Part shown: piece after piece, positions 1 to 6,876 of the stretch
Layout: the number at the start of each line of letters is the position of its first letter
How positions within the stretch are numbered: the first letter of the stretch is position 1
NCBI GenBank assembly: GCA_937926875.1
Contig: CALBAX010000007.1
Location: forward strand, 1-10,335
Direction: 5' to 3'
From: an uncultured Desulfovibrio sp.
GTDB taxonomy: Bacteria; Desulfobacterota; Desulfovibrionia; Desulfovibrionales; Desulfovibrionaceae
DNA length: 10,335 nt
The notes under the pieces: model-generated
What the model was told of the DNA's origin: nothing
Database searches by the model: none
Seen by the model: the letters and a program-made list of their open reading frames with translations, nothing else
Program-made: the position numbers and the translations under genes

Positions 1-151
1 CCCGCGGACAAAGCACCGGCAGCCATGCGGAGGACAGGGGCTGCGTCACCGTGTCCCGCAGCTCCACCTGCACGCGCATTTTTTCCGGCTGGCGGGCCGT
101 CACAAAGCCCACGCGGATGGTCTGGGCCAGCACGTCCTGCACATCACTCAT
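1..151 (-). CDS. V: Baseplate assembly / spike protein V, N-terminal part (runs off left edge)
   Basis: Only the first 50 codons are in the window. The start is the ATG at 151, with GGGGG seven bases upstream. The protein begins MSDVQDVLAQTIRVGFVTAR and continues with KMRVQVELRD and WLPVLCPRG. That pattern of a short helix, then 'R-G-x-V', an 'MRVQV' strand and a 'WLP' strand is typical of the N-terminal OB-fold of P2 gpV (Phage_base_V family), which forms the membrane-piercing spike at the base of contractile tails. The position after the hub gene D also fits a baseplate block, although in P2 itself V lies elsewhere. The start overlaps the end of the preceding 45-aa ORF by 8 bases, which suggests translational coupling. 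The C-terminal spike tip is not visible. Family assignment rests on the N-terminus and context only. Confidence 0.8.
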   Translation of the reverse strand, partial: MSDVQDVLAQTIRVGFVTARQPEKMRVQVELRDTVTQPLSSAWLPVLCPR

Positions 152-281
152 GGCAGTACCCCCACAATTCCAGAGCCAGCCAGCAGGCGGCGGGGAGAAA
201 CAGCAACCACGTCAGGAGGATGCACATCAGCACCCCGCGCATCCCTCGCCGCGCCCTCTGCAATTCCTGCGTCTGATCCAT
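144..281 (-). CDS. 45-aa single-pass membrane protein between hub and spike genes
   Basis: This short ORF begins at ATG 281 after a G-rich ribosome binding site (GGGGGCGG) and fills the space between the stop of D (291) and the start of V (151), overlapping V by 8 bases. The protein starts MDQTQELQRARRGMRG, a polar and basic N-terminus. A hydrophobic stretch of about 22 residues follows (residues 16-37, with VLMCILLTWLLFLPAAC), then a short acidic tail ending WGYCHE. The positive-inside rule predicts N-in, C-out topology. I do not recognise a family. The tight fit between two baseplate genes and the good ribosome binding site argue that it is translated. It could be a second holin or antiholin, or a membrane protein that acts during baseplate assembly; the sequence does not decide. 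Confidence 0.6.
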   Translation of the reverse strand: MDQTQELQRARRGMRGVLMCILLTWLLFLPAACWLALELWGYCHE

Positions 282-290
282 GTCCGCCCC

Positions 291-1304
291 CTAGTAGTCC
301 AGCGCCTTGACCAGCTCCACGCTGGTGCGGTAGCCGCTGTCGCGGCCCAGGCTGTGCGTGGCCTGCTGGATCATGTAGTCCGTGTCGAAATTGCCCCAGC
401 CCGAGAGGCGCAGCACCGTGCCCGCCCGCAGGCGCGTATCGCCCATGCACTCGAAAGAGCCGGTCATCTCCTGACAGTTTTTGGCCCGCAGCTCGGCGAT
501 GGCCACGCGCTCGGCCTGCGCCGGATGCTCGATGCGCTTGTTGATGGTCAGCACCCGGCCCGTGGTGGGCGGCAGCTCCGGCTGATAGCTCTTCTCCGTG
601 GTCTCGGAGCTGGCAGCATCGGTGTAGCCCACCACGCACTGCGTGTAGACGCCGTCCAGCGTGCGCTTGAAACCGGCCCGCTCCACGGCCAGTTCGCCGC
701 GCTTGAGTTCCAGGGGCTCCAGCTGGTCGGCCGCCTGCCCGGAGTAGATGACGCAGAGATTTTTCTTCACGGCCACGCGCAGGCCCTGCTCCTTGCAAAT
801 GCGCTGGAGGAAGGCCAGGTCGGCTTCCTGCCGCTGCTCCACGCGCCCGAAAACGATCTCCGGGGCTTTGTAGAGCAGATCGAGCCCGGCAGGCCCCACC
901 ACGTCCGCTGCCACCGTGGACAGAGGCACGTCCCCCCAGGCCCGCGTTTTTTTCTGCAGCATGAGGCTGGACTTGACCGCCGCCGGCACGCCTTTGATGG
1001 TCACCACGTCGCCACCGTCGCGACTGGATTCCAGCGTCAGCTCGTCCACCTCGAATTCCCCGCAATCCAGTTCTTCCCCTCCGGGGGCGCGAAAATTGCT
1101 GGCCACGATGGTCACGCTGATGATGTCGCCGTGTTTGGGCAGCCAGTCACCCTGCCAGAGCCCCTCGCGGTCTTCCAGGGTAAGCTGGAGATCGTCCAGC
1201 TCATCATCCGCCTTGTCCACATAGGAAAGGGACAGCAGATGCGGCCAGAGATCCATGCTCACGTCCTTGCCCTGGATGCTGATCTCCACGGTGGCGCGAC
1301 GCAT
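291..1304 (-). CDS. D: Baseplate hub protein, P2 gpD-like (late control gene D family)
   Basis: This 337-aa protein matches the P2 gpD / T4 gp27-like hub family, which forms the ring joining the tail tube to the spike. The N-terminal domain (about residues 1-110) has an immunoglobulin-like strand pattern, with DDELDDLQLTLEDREGLW and a 'GDIISV' turn. The central part has VPLSTVAADVVGPAGLDLLY and QEADLAFLQRICKEQGL, the conserved 'D-L-x-F-L-x-R-L/I-C-x-x-x-G' motif of the family. The C-terminus has YMIQQATHSLGRDSGYRTSVEL, matching the usual 'V-x-H-x-(3-5)-G-Y-x-T-x-x-x-L' ending. I chose ATG 1304: GGGAG lies eight bases upstream and its A overlaps the stop of X (TGATG). The longer reading from GTG 1319 adds five residues but has no ribosome binding site. 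Length agrees with P2 gpD (about 390 aa) and shorter relatives. Confidence 0.93.
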   Translation of the reverse strand: MRRATVEISIQGKDVSMDLWPHLLSLSYVDKADDELDDLQLTLEDREGLWQGDWLPKHGDIISVTIVASNFRAPGGEELDCGEFEVDELTLESSRDGGDVVTIKGVPAAVKSSLMLQKKTRAWGDVPLSTVAADVVGPAGLDLLYKAPEIVFGRVEQRQEADLAFLQRICKEQGLRVAVKKNLCVIYSGQAADQLEPLELKRGELAVERAGFKRTLDGVYTQCVVGYTDAASSETTEKSYQPELPPTTGRVLTINKRIEHPAQAERVAIAELRAKNCQEMTGSFECMGDTRLRAGTVLRLSGWGNFDTDYMIQQATHSLGRDSGYRTSVELVKALDY

Positions 1305-1513
1305 CACATGCGCTCCCACGGCGGCAGGCTGCGTACACGCTCGGCAGCGGCCTGCTCCGGCACGCTGACGCGCGTCTCCCCGGAGAGCAGCAGCGCGTCC
1401 AGCTCATCCACGTTGAGGGCCAGTACATCGCCCATCTGACGCTCACCGGAAAGGCGGGCCAGAGCGATCTGATCCCATGCCTCGCCCTGACGGCTGACGT
1501 ACTCACTAGGCAT
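1304..1513 (-). CDS. X: Tail protein X, LysM-like
   Basis: This 69-aa protein belongs to the Phage_tail_X family. The N-terminus MPSEYVSRQGEAWDQIALAR follows the family pattern 'Y-x-(T/S)-x-x-G-(D/E)-x-W-D-x-I-A', a small LysM-like fold, and the remainder has the expected 'M-x-x-x-L-x-x-N' helix (GDVLALNVDEL). P2 gpX is of nearly the same length and is thought to bind at the baseplate or contact peptidoglycan. The start at ATG 1513 has AGGAGG seven bases upstream and lies just inside the last codons of the tape measure (8-base overlap). Its stop overlaps the ATG of D by one base. A longer upstream reading in the same frame, from 1612, is an artefact of the overlapping tape measure gene. Confidence 0.88.
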   Translation of the reverse strand: MPSEYVSRQGEAWDQIALARLSGERQMGDVLALNVDELDALLLSGETRVSVPEQAAAERVRSLPPWERM

Positions 1514-4337
1514 AGGCCGTCCTCCTGCGGTCGGAGGCGATCTTGTCCAGCGCCCGGCGGATGAGCGCCTCCATGTCGGGCTTGATGCTCTCCAGTACTC
1601 GGCGCACTGCACGCGGGTCGGACGACATGAGGGTAAAATTCTGGGTCAGATCCACCATGATCTGGCCGTTGCTCCCGGCAGCCTGGGCTGCCTTGCCGCC
1701 GCGCCGGGCCAGACGGGCGGGCGTCTGCGGCAGGGCCGTGGGCGTGCCCACACGGCCGGCTGCCTGGGTGGCCGTGCCCGCGGTCACAGGTACGGGGGTG
1801 CGGCTGCCCGCCGGGATGAACAGGGTCTGCGGCCGAGAATTGTCCCCGGCCAGCGTGACCACGGTGGTGCCGCCGGCAGCGCGCGACCCGCCGCCCTTTT
1901 TGCCTTTTTTCTTGGCCGCCTCTTCAGCTGCCATAAAATCATTGAAGCTCTGCTTGAAATATTCTTCGTCACTGCCTCCGGCGGCCAGTCCCTGCAAACT
2001 CGCTGAGGCTTTGGCATCCGGCGCCTTGGGCAAATCGGGCATTGGGGGCGCCTCGGCGGCAGAAGCCTTGTCCGCTGCGGCCCTGGCATTGGGAGCGGCG
2101 CTCTGCTCCGCCGCAGCCTTGGCATTGGCCGCCGGCTGCGCCTTTTCATCCTCGCCGCTGAACCAGCCGATGGCCTTGCCGATGCCGCGCTTGGCGCTGC
2201 CCAGCACGGGCATCTCGTCGATCTTTTTTCCGATCCAGGTCGCGGCCTCGGCCACGGACTCCATGATCCCCTTGATGATGCCCCACGCCCACTGGAACAC
2301 GCTCACGATGCCGCTCCAAAGGGAGTGGAAAAACGGGCCGACCGTGCTCCAGTTGTCGATGATGAGACCGGCGGCCACGGTCACAGCCGTGAATACCACG
2401 CCCATCGGCCCCATGGCGAAACGCAGGGCCACGCCCACCAGACGAAGCCCCCCGGAGAGGATCGCGGCACCAGCGGCACAAGCTCGCTGGACTGTGCCGA
2501 GGGCTATGGTGGACAATGTGGCACCGCGCAGAAGGCCGGTCAGGGCCATGAGCCTGCCCCCCACACCGGCAAGAACATCCCGCCACGAGAGGGAGGCCAG
2601 AGACGAGGCCCGCTGCCAGAAGGTCAGCGTCTGCGCTCCACCGGCTGCCGCGAGCTGGGCGGCATTCATGCGCAGCAGCACCCCGCCCAAACCGTTGGCC
2701 GCTGTGCGCAGCACATTGAGGACAAGGCCCAGAGCCACGCCGCCCACGACCAGCGTGGCCAGACCTGCGCCGGCGGTCATGACCACGCCGGTCAGACGCG
2801 GGAAGCGCCGGGCAAGATCGCGGGTGACGCCAAGGACGGACGCCCCCTTGTCCGCCACTGCCCCCACCATCGGGAGCAGCGCCGTGCCTACGGTGACACC
2901 GAGGTTGCGGGTGCTTTGCGTGAGCCTGGCCAGCGAGGTGGCCGTGGTCTTCATGCGGTTGGCGTATTCTGCATCCACCGAGCCGCTCACATCGCTGTTG
3001 GCGATGTTCACCGCCTGGCGCAAGGTCATGATCCGCTCCATGATGGGTGCGATGGCCGCGATGCTTTCATCACCAAACAGCAAGGAGGAAATGGAATTGC
3101 GCTCCTCCGGACGAACGCGCTGGAGGGCCTGCAGCACGCGCATGACCGCGCCCATAGCGTCGGTCTGGAGCTGCTTTTGCAGCTCGTTGGGGTCGATCTG
3201 GAGGTATTTGTAGATGCCCTTGCGGGCATCGGTCAGGCCGGATTCGCCAGCGGCCAGCACATTGACGAAATTCTTCATGGCCGTGCCGCTGACTTCCACC
3301 TCGGCCCCGGCGGCCTTGAAAGCCGTGGCCAGAGCGGCGATGTCCTGGGTGGCGAAGCCGGAGGCCTTGAGCAACGGCCCCATGCGGGTGAATATCTGGT
3401 CGATATCCCCGGCCTCGGCGTTCATCTCGTTGCTCAGGGCATTGATGACATTCGCCGTGTGGCGCGACTGCTCCGCCGTGAGGCCCATTGCCGCCTGCCA
3501 TGTGGCCAGCGACTTGCCCGCCTGCTCGGCGCTGACACCCCAGGCGATGGACATTTTCGTGGCCTGCTCGGCAACGCCCAGCATCTCCTCGCGGGTCTTG
3601 CCCAGCCCGGCCTGGGCCGCCGCCGTCATGATGGCGACCACGTCCTCAAAGCTCTTGCCGGTGCGGTTGGACATGGCCTGCGCATCGGCAAACAGCTGCT
3701 GAATGACCTCTTCCGGAGCGTCCAGGACTTTGCGCAAGTCGGCGAACACGTCTTCCGCGCTGACGGCCAGCTTGACCGGGATGACGGCCGTAGCCCCCAC
3801 AGCTGCCGTGCCCAGCAACCGGCTTTGCAGCTCCTGCCGCTCCGCCTGCAGCGCGCGGGTATTGGCCATGTGGGTCTGGAGGGCGGACCGCGCCGCCCTC
3901 GCCTGATCCATACGCTTGACGAGCCCCGCGTAATCAGCCTGCAGGGCCTGTACGCTACCGCTGACATTTCCTGCCTGCAGGGCAAGTCCCTGCATTTCCT
4001 TTTGATTGAGCGCCAGCTCTGCCGTCAGGTCGAATACCCGGCTTTCCGCCGCCTTGATGCGGGAGGCGAAGCGGGAGGAGGAAGCTCCCGCACTCTCCGC
4101 CTGGGCTCGCAGACCGGCCAGTTTGGCTTCCGCCTGCTCCAGCTTTCCGGCCAGACCGGTGAGCTTGGCACCTTGCTTTTCCAGAGCCGCGCCCAGCTGT
4201 CCCACGGGCGTGTTGCCCATCTCGCGGATAGCCTGCGAGACCATGCGCGCCTGGCCGGCGGCATCCTGGAACGCTGTGCGGTAGCTCCCGGCGAGGGTCG
4301 CGCCCAGCTTGAAGGAAACGGAAACTTCTTTGGCCAT
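1506..4337 (-). CDS. T: Tail tape measure protein, P2 gpT-like
   Basis: This 943-aa protein sets tail length and is ejected ahead of the DNA. Residues 50-180 are a predicted coiled coil rich in Ala, Gln, Glu and Leu (KLTGLAGKLEQAEAKLAGL). Residues about 190-440 match the TP901-type core domain: VSAEDVFADLRKVLDAPEE, then AMSNRTGKSFEDVVAIMTAA, NALSNEMNAEAGDIDQIF and FGDESIAAIAPIM. Hydrophobic segments at about 517-545 and 635-660 are the usual membrane-inserting parts. Residues 730-820 are an Ala/Lys/Gly low-complexity linker, and the last 60 residues form a separate amphipathic end. From the rule of about 1.5 angstrom per residue the tail should be about 140 nm. ATG 4337 has AAAGGG four bases upstream, overlapping the E' stop. 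Confidence 0.95.
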   Translation of the reverse strand: MAKEVSVSFKLGATLAGSYRTAFQDAAGQARMVSQAIREMGNTPVGQLGAALEKQGAKLTGLAGKLEQAEAKLAGLRAQAESAGASSSRFASRIKAAESRVFDLTAELALNQKEMQGLALQAGNVSGSVQALQADYAGLVKRMDQARAARSALQTHMANTRALQAERQELQSRLLGTAAVGATAVIPVKLAVSAEDVFADLRKVLDAPEEVIQQLFADAQAMSNRTGKSFEDVVAIMTAAAQAGLGKTREEMLGVAEQATKMSIAWGVSAEQAGKSLATWQAAMGLTAEQSRHTANVINALSNEMNAEAGDIDQIFTRMGPLLKASGFATQDIAALATAFKAAGAEVEVSGTAMKNFVNVLAAGESGLTDARKGIYKYLQIDPNELQKQLQTDAMGAVMRVLQALQRVRPEERNSISSLLFGDESIAAIAPIMERIMTLRQAVNIANSDVSGSVDAEYANRMKTTATSLARLTQSTRNLGVTVGTALLPMVGAVADKGASVLGVTRDLARRFPRLTGVVMTAGAGLATLVVGGVALGLVLNVLRTAANGLGGVLLRMNAAQLAAAGGAQTLTFWQRASSLASLSWRDVLAGVGGRLMALTGLLRGATLSTIALGTVQRACAAGAAILSGGLRLVGVALRFAMGPMGVVFTAVTVAAGLIIDNWSTVGPFFHSLWSGIVSVFQWAWGIIKGIMESVAEAATWIGKKIDEMPVLGSAKRGIGKAIGWFSGEDEKAQPAANAKAAAEQSAAPNARAAADKASAAEAPPMPDLPKAPDAKASASLQGLAAGGSDEEYFKQSFNDFMAAEEAAKKKGKKGGGSRAAGGTTVVTLAGDNSRPQTLFIPAGSRTPVPVTAGTATQAAGRVGTPTALPQTPARLARRGGKAAQAAGSNGQIMVDLTQNFTLMSSDPRAVRRVLESIKPDMEALIRRALDKIASDRRRTAYA

Positions 4338-4345
4338 GATACCCT

Positions 4346-4468
4346 TTATCCGCCGCTGGCCGTCTTTTCGACGGCGGCGGCGGCATCAAGATAGTTTGTG
4401 AACACCTCCGGGCTCATGGCCCGGATCTCGGAGCGTGACCAATGGGCGACCTTGCCCAGGGCCACCAT
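4346..4468 (-). CDS. gpE'-type tail assembly chaperone ORF (40 aa, or C-terminal frameshift extension of E)
   Basis: This short ORF lies between E and the tape measure, exactly where P2 keeps E'. Read from ATG 4468 it gives a 40-aa protein with AHWSRSEIRAMSPEVFTNYL, which follows the P2 GpE-family pattern 'hWsrsEidaLsl-ef-xw'. GAGG lies six bases before this ATG, so it may be translated alone. The same frame is the -1 frame of E and stays open back to about 4622, so it could also be made as a C-terminal extension of E, as in P2 and in functionally similar gene pairs of other phages. Codon third positions are strongly G/C, as in the neighbouring genes. The role is to coat or fold the tape measure during assembly. 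Which expression route is used cannot be read from the sequence. Confidence 0.75.
   Translation of the reverse strand: MVALGKVAHWSRSEIRAMSPEVFTNYLDAAAAVEKTASGG
4350..4380 (-). other. GC-rich hairpin just upstream of the tape measure start
   Basis: In the transcript, positions 4380 to 4350 can fold as CCGCCG-CCGTC, loop GAAAA, GACGG, a four-base bulge (CCAG), then CGGCGG. That is 11 paired bases, nearly all G-C. It ends one base before the stop codon of E' and two bases before the AAAGGG of the tape measure gene. There is no U-run after it, so it is not an intrinsic terminator. It might tune translation of the tape measure, or simply follow from the Ala-rich codons it lies in. Confidence 0.4.
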
Positions 4469-4474
4469 GCACTG

Positions 4475-4478
4475 CCTC
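4475..4478 (-). promoter_or_regulatory. Ribosome binding site for a separate E'-type start
   Basis: GAGG, six bases before ATG 4468 and eight bases past the TAG of E. It matters because it gives the E' frame a way to be translated without frameshifting. Confidence 0.45.
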
Positions 4479-4485
4479 AGCTCCG

Positions 4486-4824
4486 CTAGGCCTGCTCCGG
4501 CATCCCAGCCGCTTCCGGCGTAGGATTTTCCTGATCGGCATTCACTGCGTTCACGCGGTTCACCACATTGAACGCGGCCCGCAGCTTGAGATAATCGCCG
4601 CTGCTCAGGCCGCGCAGGGCGTCATAGGGGACCCGTGCGATGCGGGCCAGCAAGGTCATCTCCGTCGTCAGCGGGTTGGATGCCTTGCCCATGCCCACGG
4701 CATCCTGCATGGCATCTTCTTCGTCCCCGATGGTGGACGGGCGCACGGTCAGCTCCCACACATCCTTGCCGCCCACCTGCAGGGGAGCGGACAGCTTCAC
4801 GGTATGCATACGATTTTCACTCAT
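4486..4824 (-). CDS. E: Tail assembly chaperone, P2 gpE / Mu gp41-like
   Basis: This 112-aa protein has the arrangement of the gpE/gp41 tail assembly family. It opens with a strand (HTVKLSAPLQVGGKDVWELT), then the acidic turn STIGDEEDAMQDA, a central helix with PLTTEMTLLARIARVPYDAL, and the 'L-x-x-x-D-Y-x-x-L' helix LSSGDYLKLRAAF. The last 20 residues are a polar, disordered tail. It lies between tube and tape measure, as in P2 and Mu. Together with the E' frame it is expected to keep the long tape measure soluble until the tube has assembled. The start at ATG 4824 has GGAGG five bases upstream, and that site sits directly after the tube stop codon. The -1 frame stays open over the last 44 codons; a canonical slippery heptamer was not found. 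Confidence 0.88.
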   Translation of the reverse strand: MSENRMHTVKLSAPLQVGGKDVWELTVRPSTIGDEEDAMQDAVGMGKASNPLTTEMTLLARIARVPYDALRGLSSGDYLKLRAAFNVVNRVNAVNADQENPTPEAAGMPEQA

Positions 4825-4834
4825 GGTGTCCTCC

Positions 4835-5365
4835 TTAGACGTTCAGGCCCATCTGGGCGCGCACCGTGGCCAGCAGATCCGTGCCGTGCACGCGATGGAT
4901 AAAATTGAGCTTGTCGATGAGCAGCTTTTCCTCGCCATCCAGAAGCACTTCCAGACGGGTCACCTCCAGTTCCTGCTCGTTGCCCTGCTTCTTGCCGGGT
5001 TCGAGGCTGCCCAGAGGGAAGCTCTTGGCGCGGCCCACCACGTTGACGCGCAGGGGCACAGAGGTGCGCATGGACGTGGCCGGATCGCTCATCTGCACGG
5101 CGGCGTAGCACTCGAACAAATTGGAGCGCGTCCAGTCCAGCATGTTGTAGATTTCGGGATACACGGAATTGAACGACATTTTCAGCGTCATGGATTCCGT
5201 CATGCCCAGGGTCGGACTGTCGATCTCGCCAGCGATGCCGGCACCGGACAGGCTTTCCGTCATGTAGGACAGCTCAGGCAGGTCGATGGTGGCCACGCCG
5301 ATCTGGTCAGTACCGTCATGATAGATGCGGAAAGCGATAGTTTGTTCAGGGAGATACTTTCCCAC
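4835..5365 (-). CDS. FII: Major tail tube protein, P2 FII-like
   Basis: This 176-aa protein matches the P2 FII tube family (Phage_tube). It starts MGKYLPEQTIAFRIYHDG and continues with GVATIDLPELSYMTESLSGAG, the conserved 'P-x-l-x-x-x-T-x-x-x-x-G-A-G-x-x-G' region, then GEIDSPTLGMTESMTLKMSF, the family 'G-M-x-x-x-x-x-x-x-x-F' strand pair. The C-terminus EVLLDGEEKLLIDKLNFIHR matches the usual 'D-(G/n)-x-x-x-x-x-I-D-x-x-N' ending. The length is typical (P2 FII is 172 aa). It forms stacked hexamers inside the sheath. The start is GTG 5365, not ATG: GGAGG lies six bases upstream and overlaps the end of the sheath gene. E follows 10 bases after its stop. Confidence 0.95.
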   Translation of the reverse strand: MGKYLPEQTIAFRIYHDGTDQIGVATIDLPELSYMTESLSGAGIAGEIDSPTLGMTESMTLKMSFNSVYPEIYNMLDWTRSNLFECYAAVQMSDPATSMRTSVPLRVNVVGRAKSFPLGSLEPGKKQGNEQELEVTRLEVLLDGEEKLLIDKLNFIHRVHGTDLLATVRAQMGLNV

Positions 5366-5371
5366 GCTATG

Positions 5372-5376
5372 CCTCC
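5372..5376 (-). promoter_or_regulatory. Ribosome binding site fixing the GTG start of the tube gene
   Basis: GGAGG lies just past the sheath stop codon and six bases before GTG 5365. No in-frame ATG exists nearby, so this site decides that the tube protein starts at GTG. Confidence 0.75.
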
Positions 5377-6864
5377 TTAACCGAACAACGCGTTGAGGTT
5401 GTCAGGATCGAACTCGTAGATGGTCTCGATGTCGCGGGCGGGCACGGGCGGCGTGATGCGCAGGCGGAAGCGCATCATGCCGTCGATGAGGTCGGTCACG
5501 GGGTTCTCGCTTTCGTCAAACGTCATGCTGCCGCCCAGGATGATCTCGCGGGCGGTGTAGCCGTCCAGCTTGATCTGCTCGCTCTTGAGGAATGTCTGCA
5601 CCAGACGGCGGGTCAGTGGCTCGTCCACCTTGGCGAAATAGGTCAGGATGAACTGCGCCTGATGCCAGTTGAAGAAGCGGCGCACGCTGTCCCAGGCGTC
5701 CTTGGGGTCGGTATTGCTGGGGTAGCAGGCCATGCGGCCACCCCAGGTCTTCATGCCGCCATCGAAGTTGCTGACCGTATAGATGCCCTGCCCGTTCAGG
5801 TAGTTGGCCCTGGTCAGGTCGAGCCACAGCTCGTACCACTGGCCGTCAGCGCCCACATAGCCGCTGGAGGTGATGTCCAGCCGCTTGTTGCTGGGGCTGG
5901 CGTAGGGGATGCCGTCGTGATCGCCGTCCGTGGACGCCATGACCCCGGCCAGATGGGTGGCGAGGCCGTACACGTCATCGCCCAGCTTGACCTTGGGCCA
6001 GCAGACGACCATCAGGCCGTCGGTGAGGTTGTTCTGCTCCTTGTAGCCGGGCACGTCGCTGTATTTGGTCACGGCAGCATCGCCGCTGCTGGGGATGTCC
6101 ACCAGACAAATGGCCTTGAACAGGCCGTTGATGCCATCGCACTTGGCAGCCATGACCACGGCCACCGCCGGGTCCTCGCAGAACTGCGGTGCCACCACGA
6201 TGGACGGCACGAGGCGAAAACGCGGGTACACCTCGTCGATAAGCTCCAGACCGGTGCCCTGCCCGCTGGCCGGGTCGATGCCGCCGATCACGTCCTCGGA
6301 CGTGACCTTGCTCACGTCCGCGTAAACGTAGCCGGCCTTGACCGTACCACCTTCGGGGATGCTGCCATCGGCCAGACGGGTCAGCATGCCGCTGACGGCA
6401 TCCACGCTGTAGTCGGTGCCCGCCTCATAGGTGGTCTCGCCCAGCGCATCCTTTAGCTCCACGGCGCTGACGCCGCCGTGGGCCAGCCGGGCGGTGTCCT
6501 TGTCCAGGGCCGACGTGCCGAAGGTCAGGCTCTCGTCCGCGACCTCGCTCTTGTGCTTTTCGGGGTCGAAAACGTTGACGCAGACCACGGGAGCGCCGCG
6601 ATACAGCGCAAAATGGCTGTGGATCAGCTCCTGCAGGCTGTAGTCGCTGAAATGGTCGGCATCCCAGCCCATCGCCTGCACTGCTTCGTCATAGCTGTAA
6701 AAAAGCTGCGGCACGTTGACGGGACGGGCCTTATCCTCGGACAGCGTATGCACAGGGGCCGTGCCCACGGCGAAGACGACCGCGCTGTCCACGGTGCGGG
6801 CGGGCAGGATGCTGGTAGCCTGCTCGGAGGTGTAGATGCCGTGAGGGTATCCGGTGGTTGCCAT
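5377..6864 (-). CDS. FI: Contractile tail sheath protein, P2 FI / Mu gpL-like
   Basis: This 495-aa protein forms the contractile outer layer of the tail. The N-terminal domain has GIYTSEQATSILPARTVDSA and VVFAVGTAP, with FALYRGAPVVCVNVFDP closing the first beta unit. The C-terminal conserved domain includes YGLATHLAGVMASTDGDHDG, the 'R-x-n-y-l-n-g-q-G-I-x-T' loop (ANYLNGQGIYTVSNFDG) and the end RLRITPPVPARDIETIYEFD, which is the classic sheath terminus that wires neighbouring subunits together. Residues about 107-190 look like an inserted beta domain (ELKDALGETTYEAGTDYSVD) that is absent from the shortest sheaths; P2 FI has 396 aa. The start at ATG 6864 has GTAGGAGG eight bases upstream, overlapping the stop of the preceding 87-aa gene. 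The assignment is very secure. Confidence 0.97.
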   Translation of the reverse strand: MATTGYPHGIYTSEQATSILPARTVDSAVVFAVGTAPVHTLSEDKARPVNVPQLFYSYDEAVQAMGWDADHFSDYSLQELIHSHFALYRGAPVVCVNVFDPEKHKSEVADESLTFGTSALDKDTARLAHGGVSAVELKDALGETTYEAGTDYSVDAVSGMLTRLADGSIPEGGTVKAGYVYADVSKVTSEDVIGGIDPASGQGTGLELIDEVYPRFRLVPSIVVAPQFCEDPAVAVVMAAKCDGINGLFKAICLVDIPSSGDAAVTKYSDVPGYKEQNNLTDGLMVVCWPKVKLGDDVYGLATHLAGVMASTDGDHDGIPYASPSNKRLDITSSGYVGADGQWYELWLDLTRANYLNGQGIYTVSNFDGGMKTWGGRMACYPSNTDPKDAWDSVRRFFNWHQAQFILTYFAKVDEPLTRRLVQTFLKSEQIKLDGYTAREIILGGSMTFDESENPVTDLIDGMMRFRLRITPPVPARDIETIYEFDPDNLNALFG

Positions 6865-6876
6865 GTGATATTCCTC

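Noticed and set aside
148..1065. Minus-strand ORF of 305 codons in another frame of D
   Set aside because: Overlaps gpD almost entirely, Arg/Gly-rich composition typical of a shifted frame, and it would read through the small ORF and into V.
51..1439. Plus-strand ORF of 462 codons opposite D and X
   Set aside because: Shadow of the well-supported gpD and gpX genes; it would cross three gene borders and has no recognisable motifs.
1897..1913. A-rich stretch in the tape measure (AAGAAAAAAGGCAAAAAG in the transcript) as a -1 frameshift site
   Set aside because: The in-frame codons do not form the A-AAA-AAG heptamer, and the -1 frame downstream is Arg/Pro-rich and ends by 1784 without a domain.
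1543..3213. Plus-strand ORF of 556 codons
   Set aside because: Antisense shadow of the tape measure gene with an implausible composition (very Ser/Arg/Pro/Thr-rich).
4350..4380. The hairpin before the tape measure gene as an intrinsic terminator
   Set aside because: No U-run follows in the transcript and it lies inside a coding operon whose next gene has to be expressed.
2325..4394. Plus-strand ORF of 689 codons opposite the tape measure gene
   Set aside because: It mirrors the tape measure codons in high-GC DNA. The product is rich in His, Gly and Arg with no domain, has no ribosome binding site, and the opposite strand has a clear TP901-type protein.
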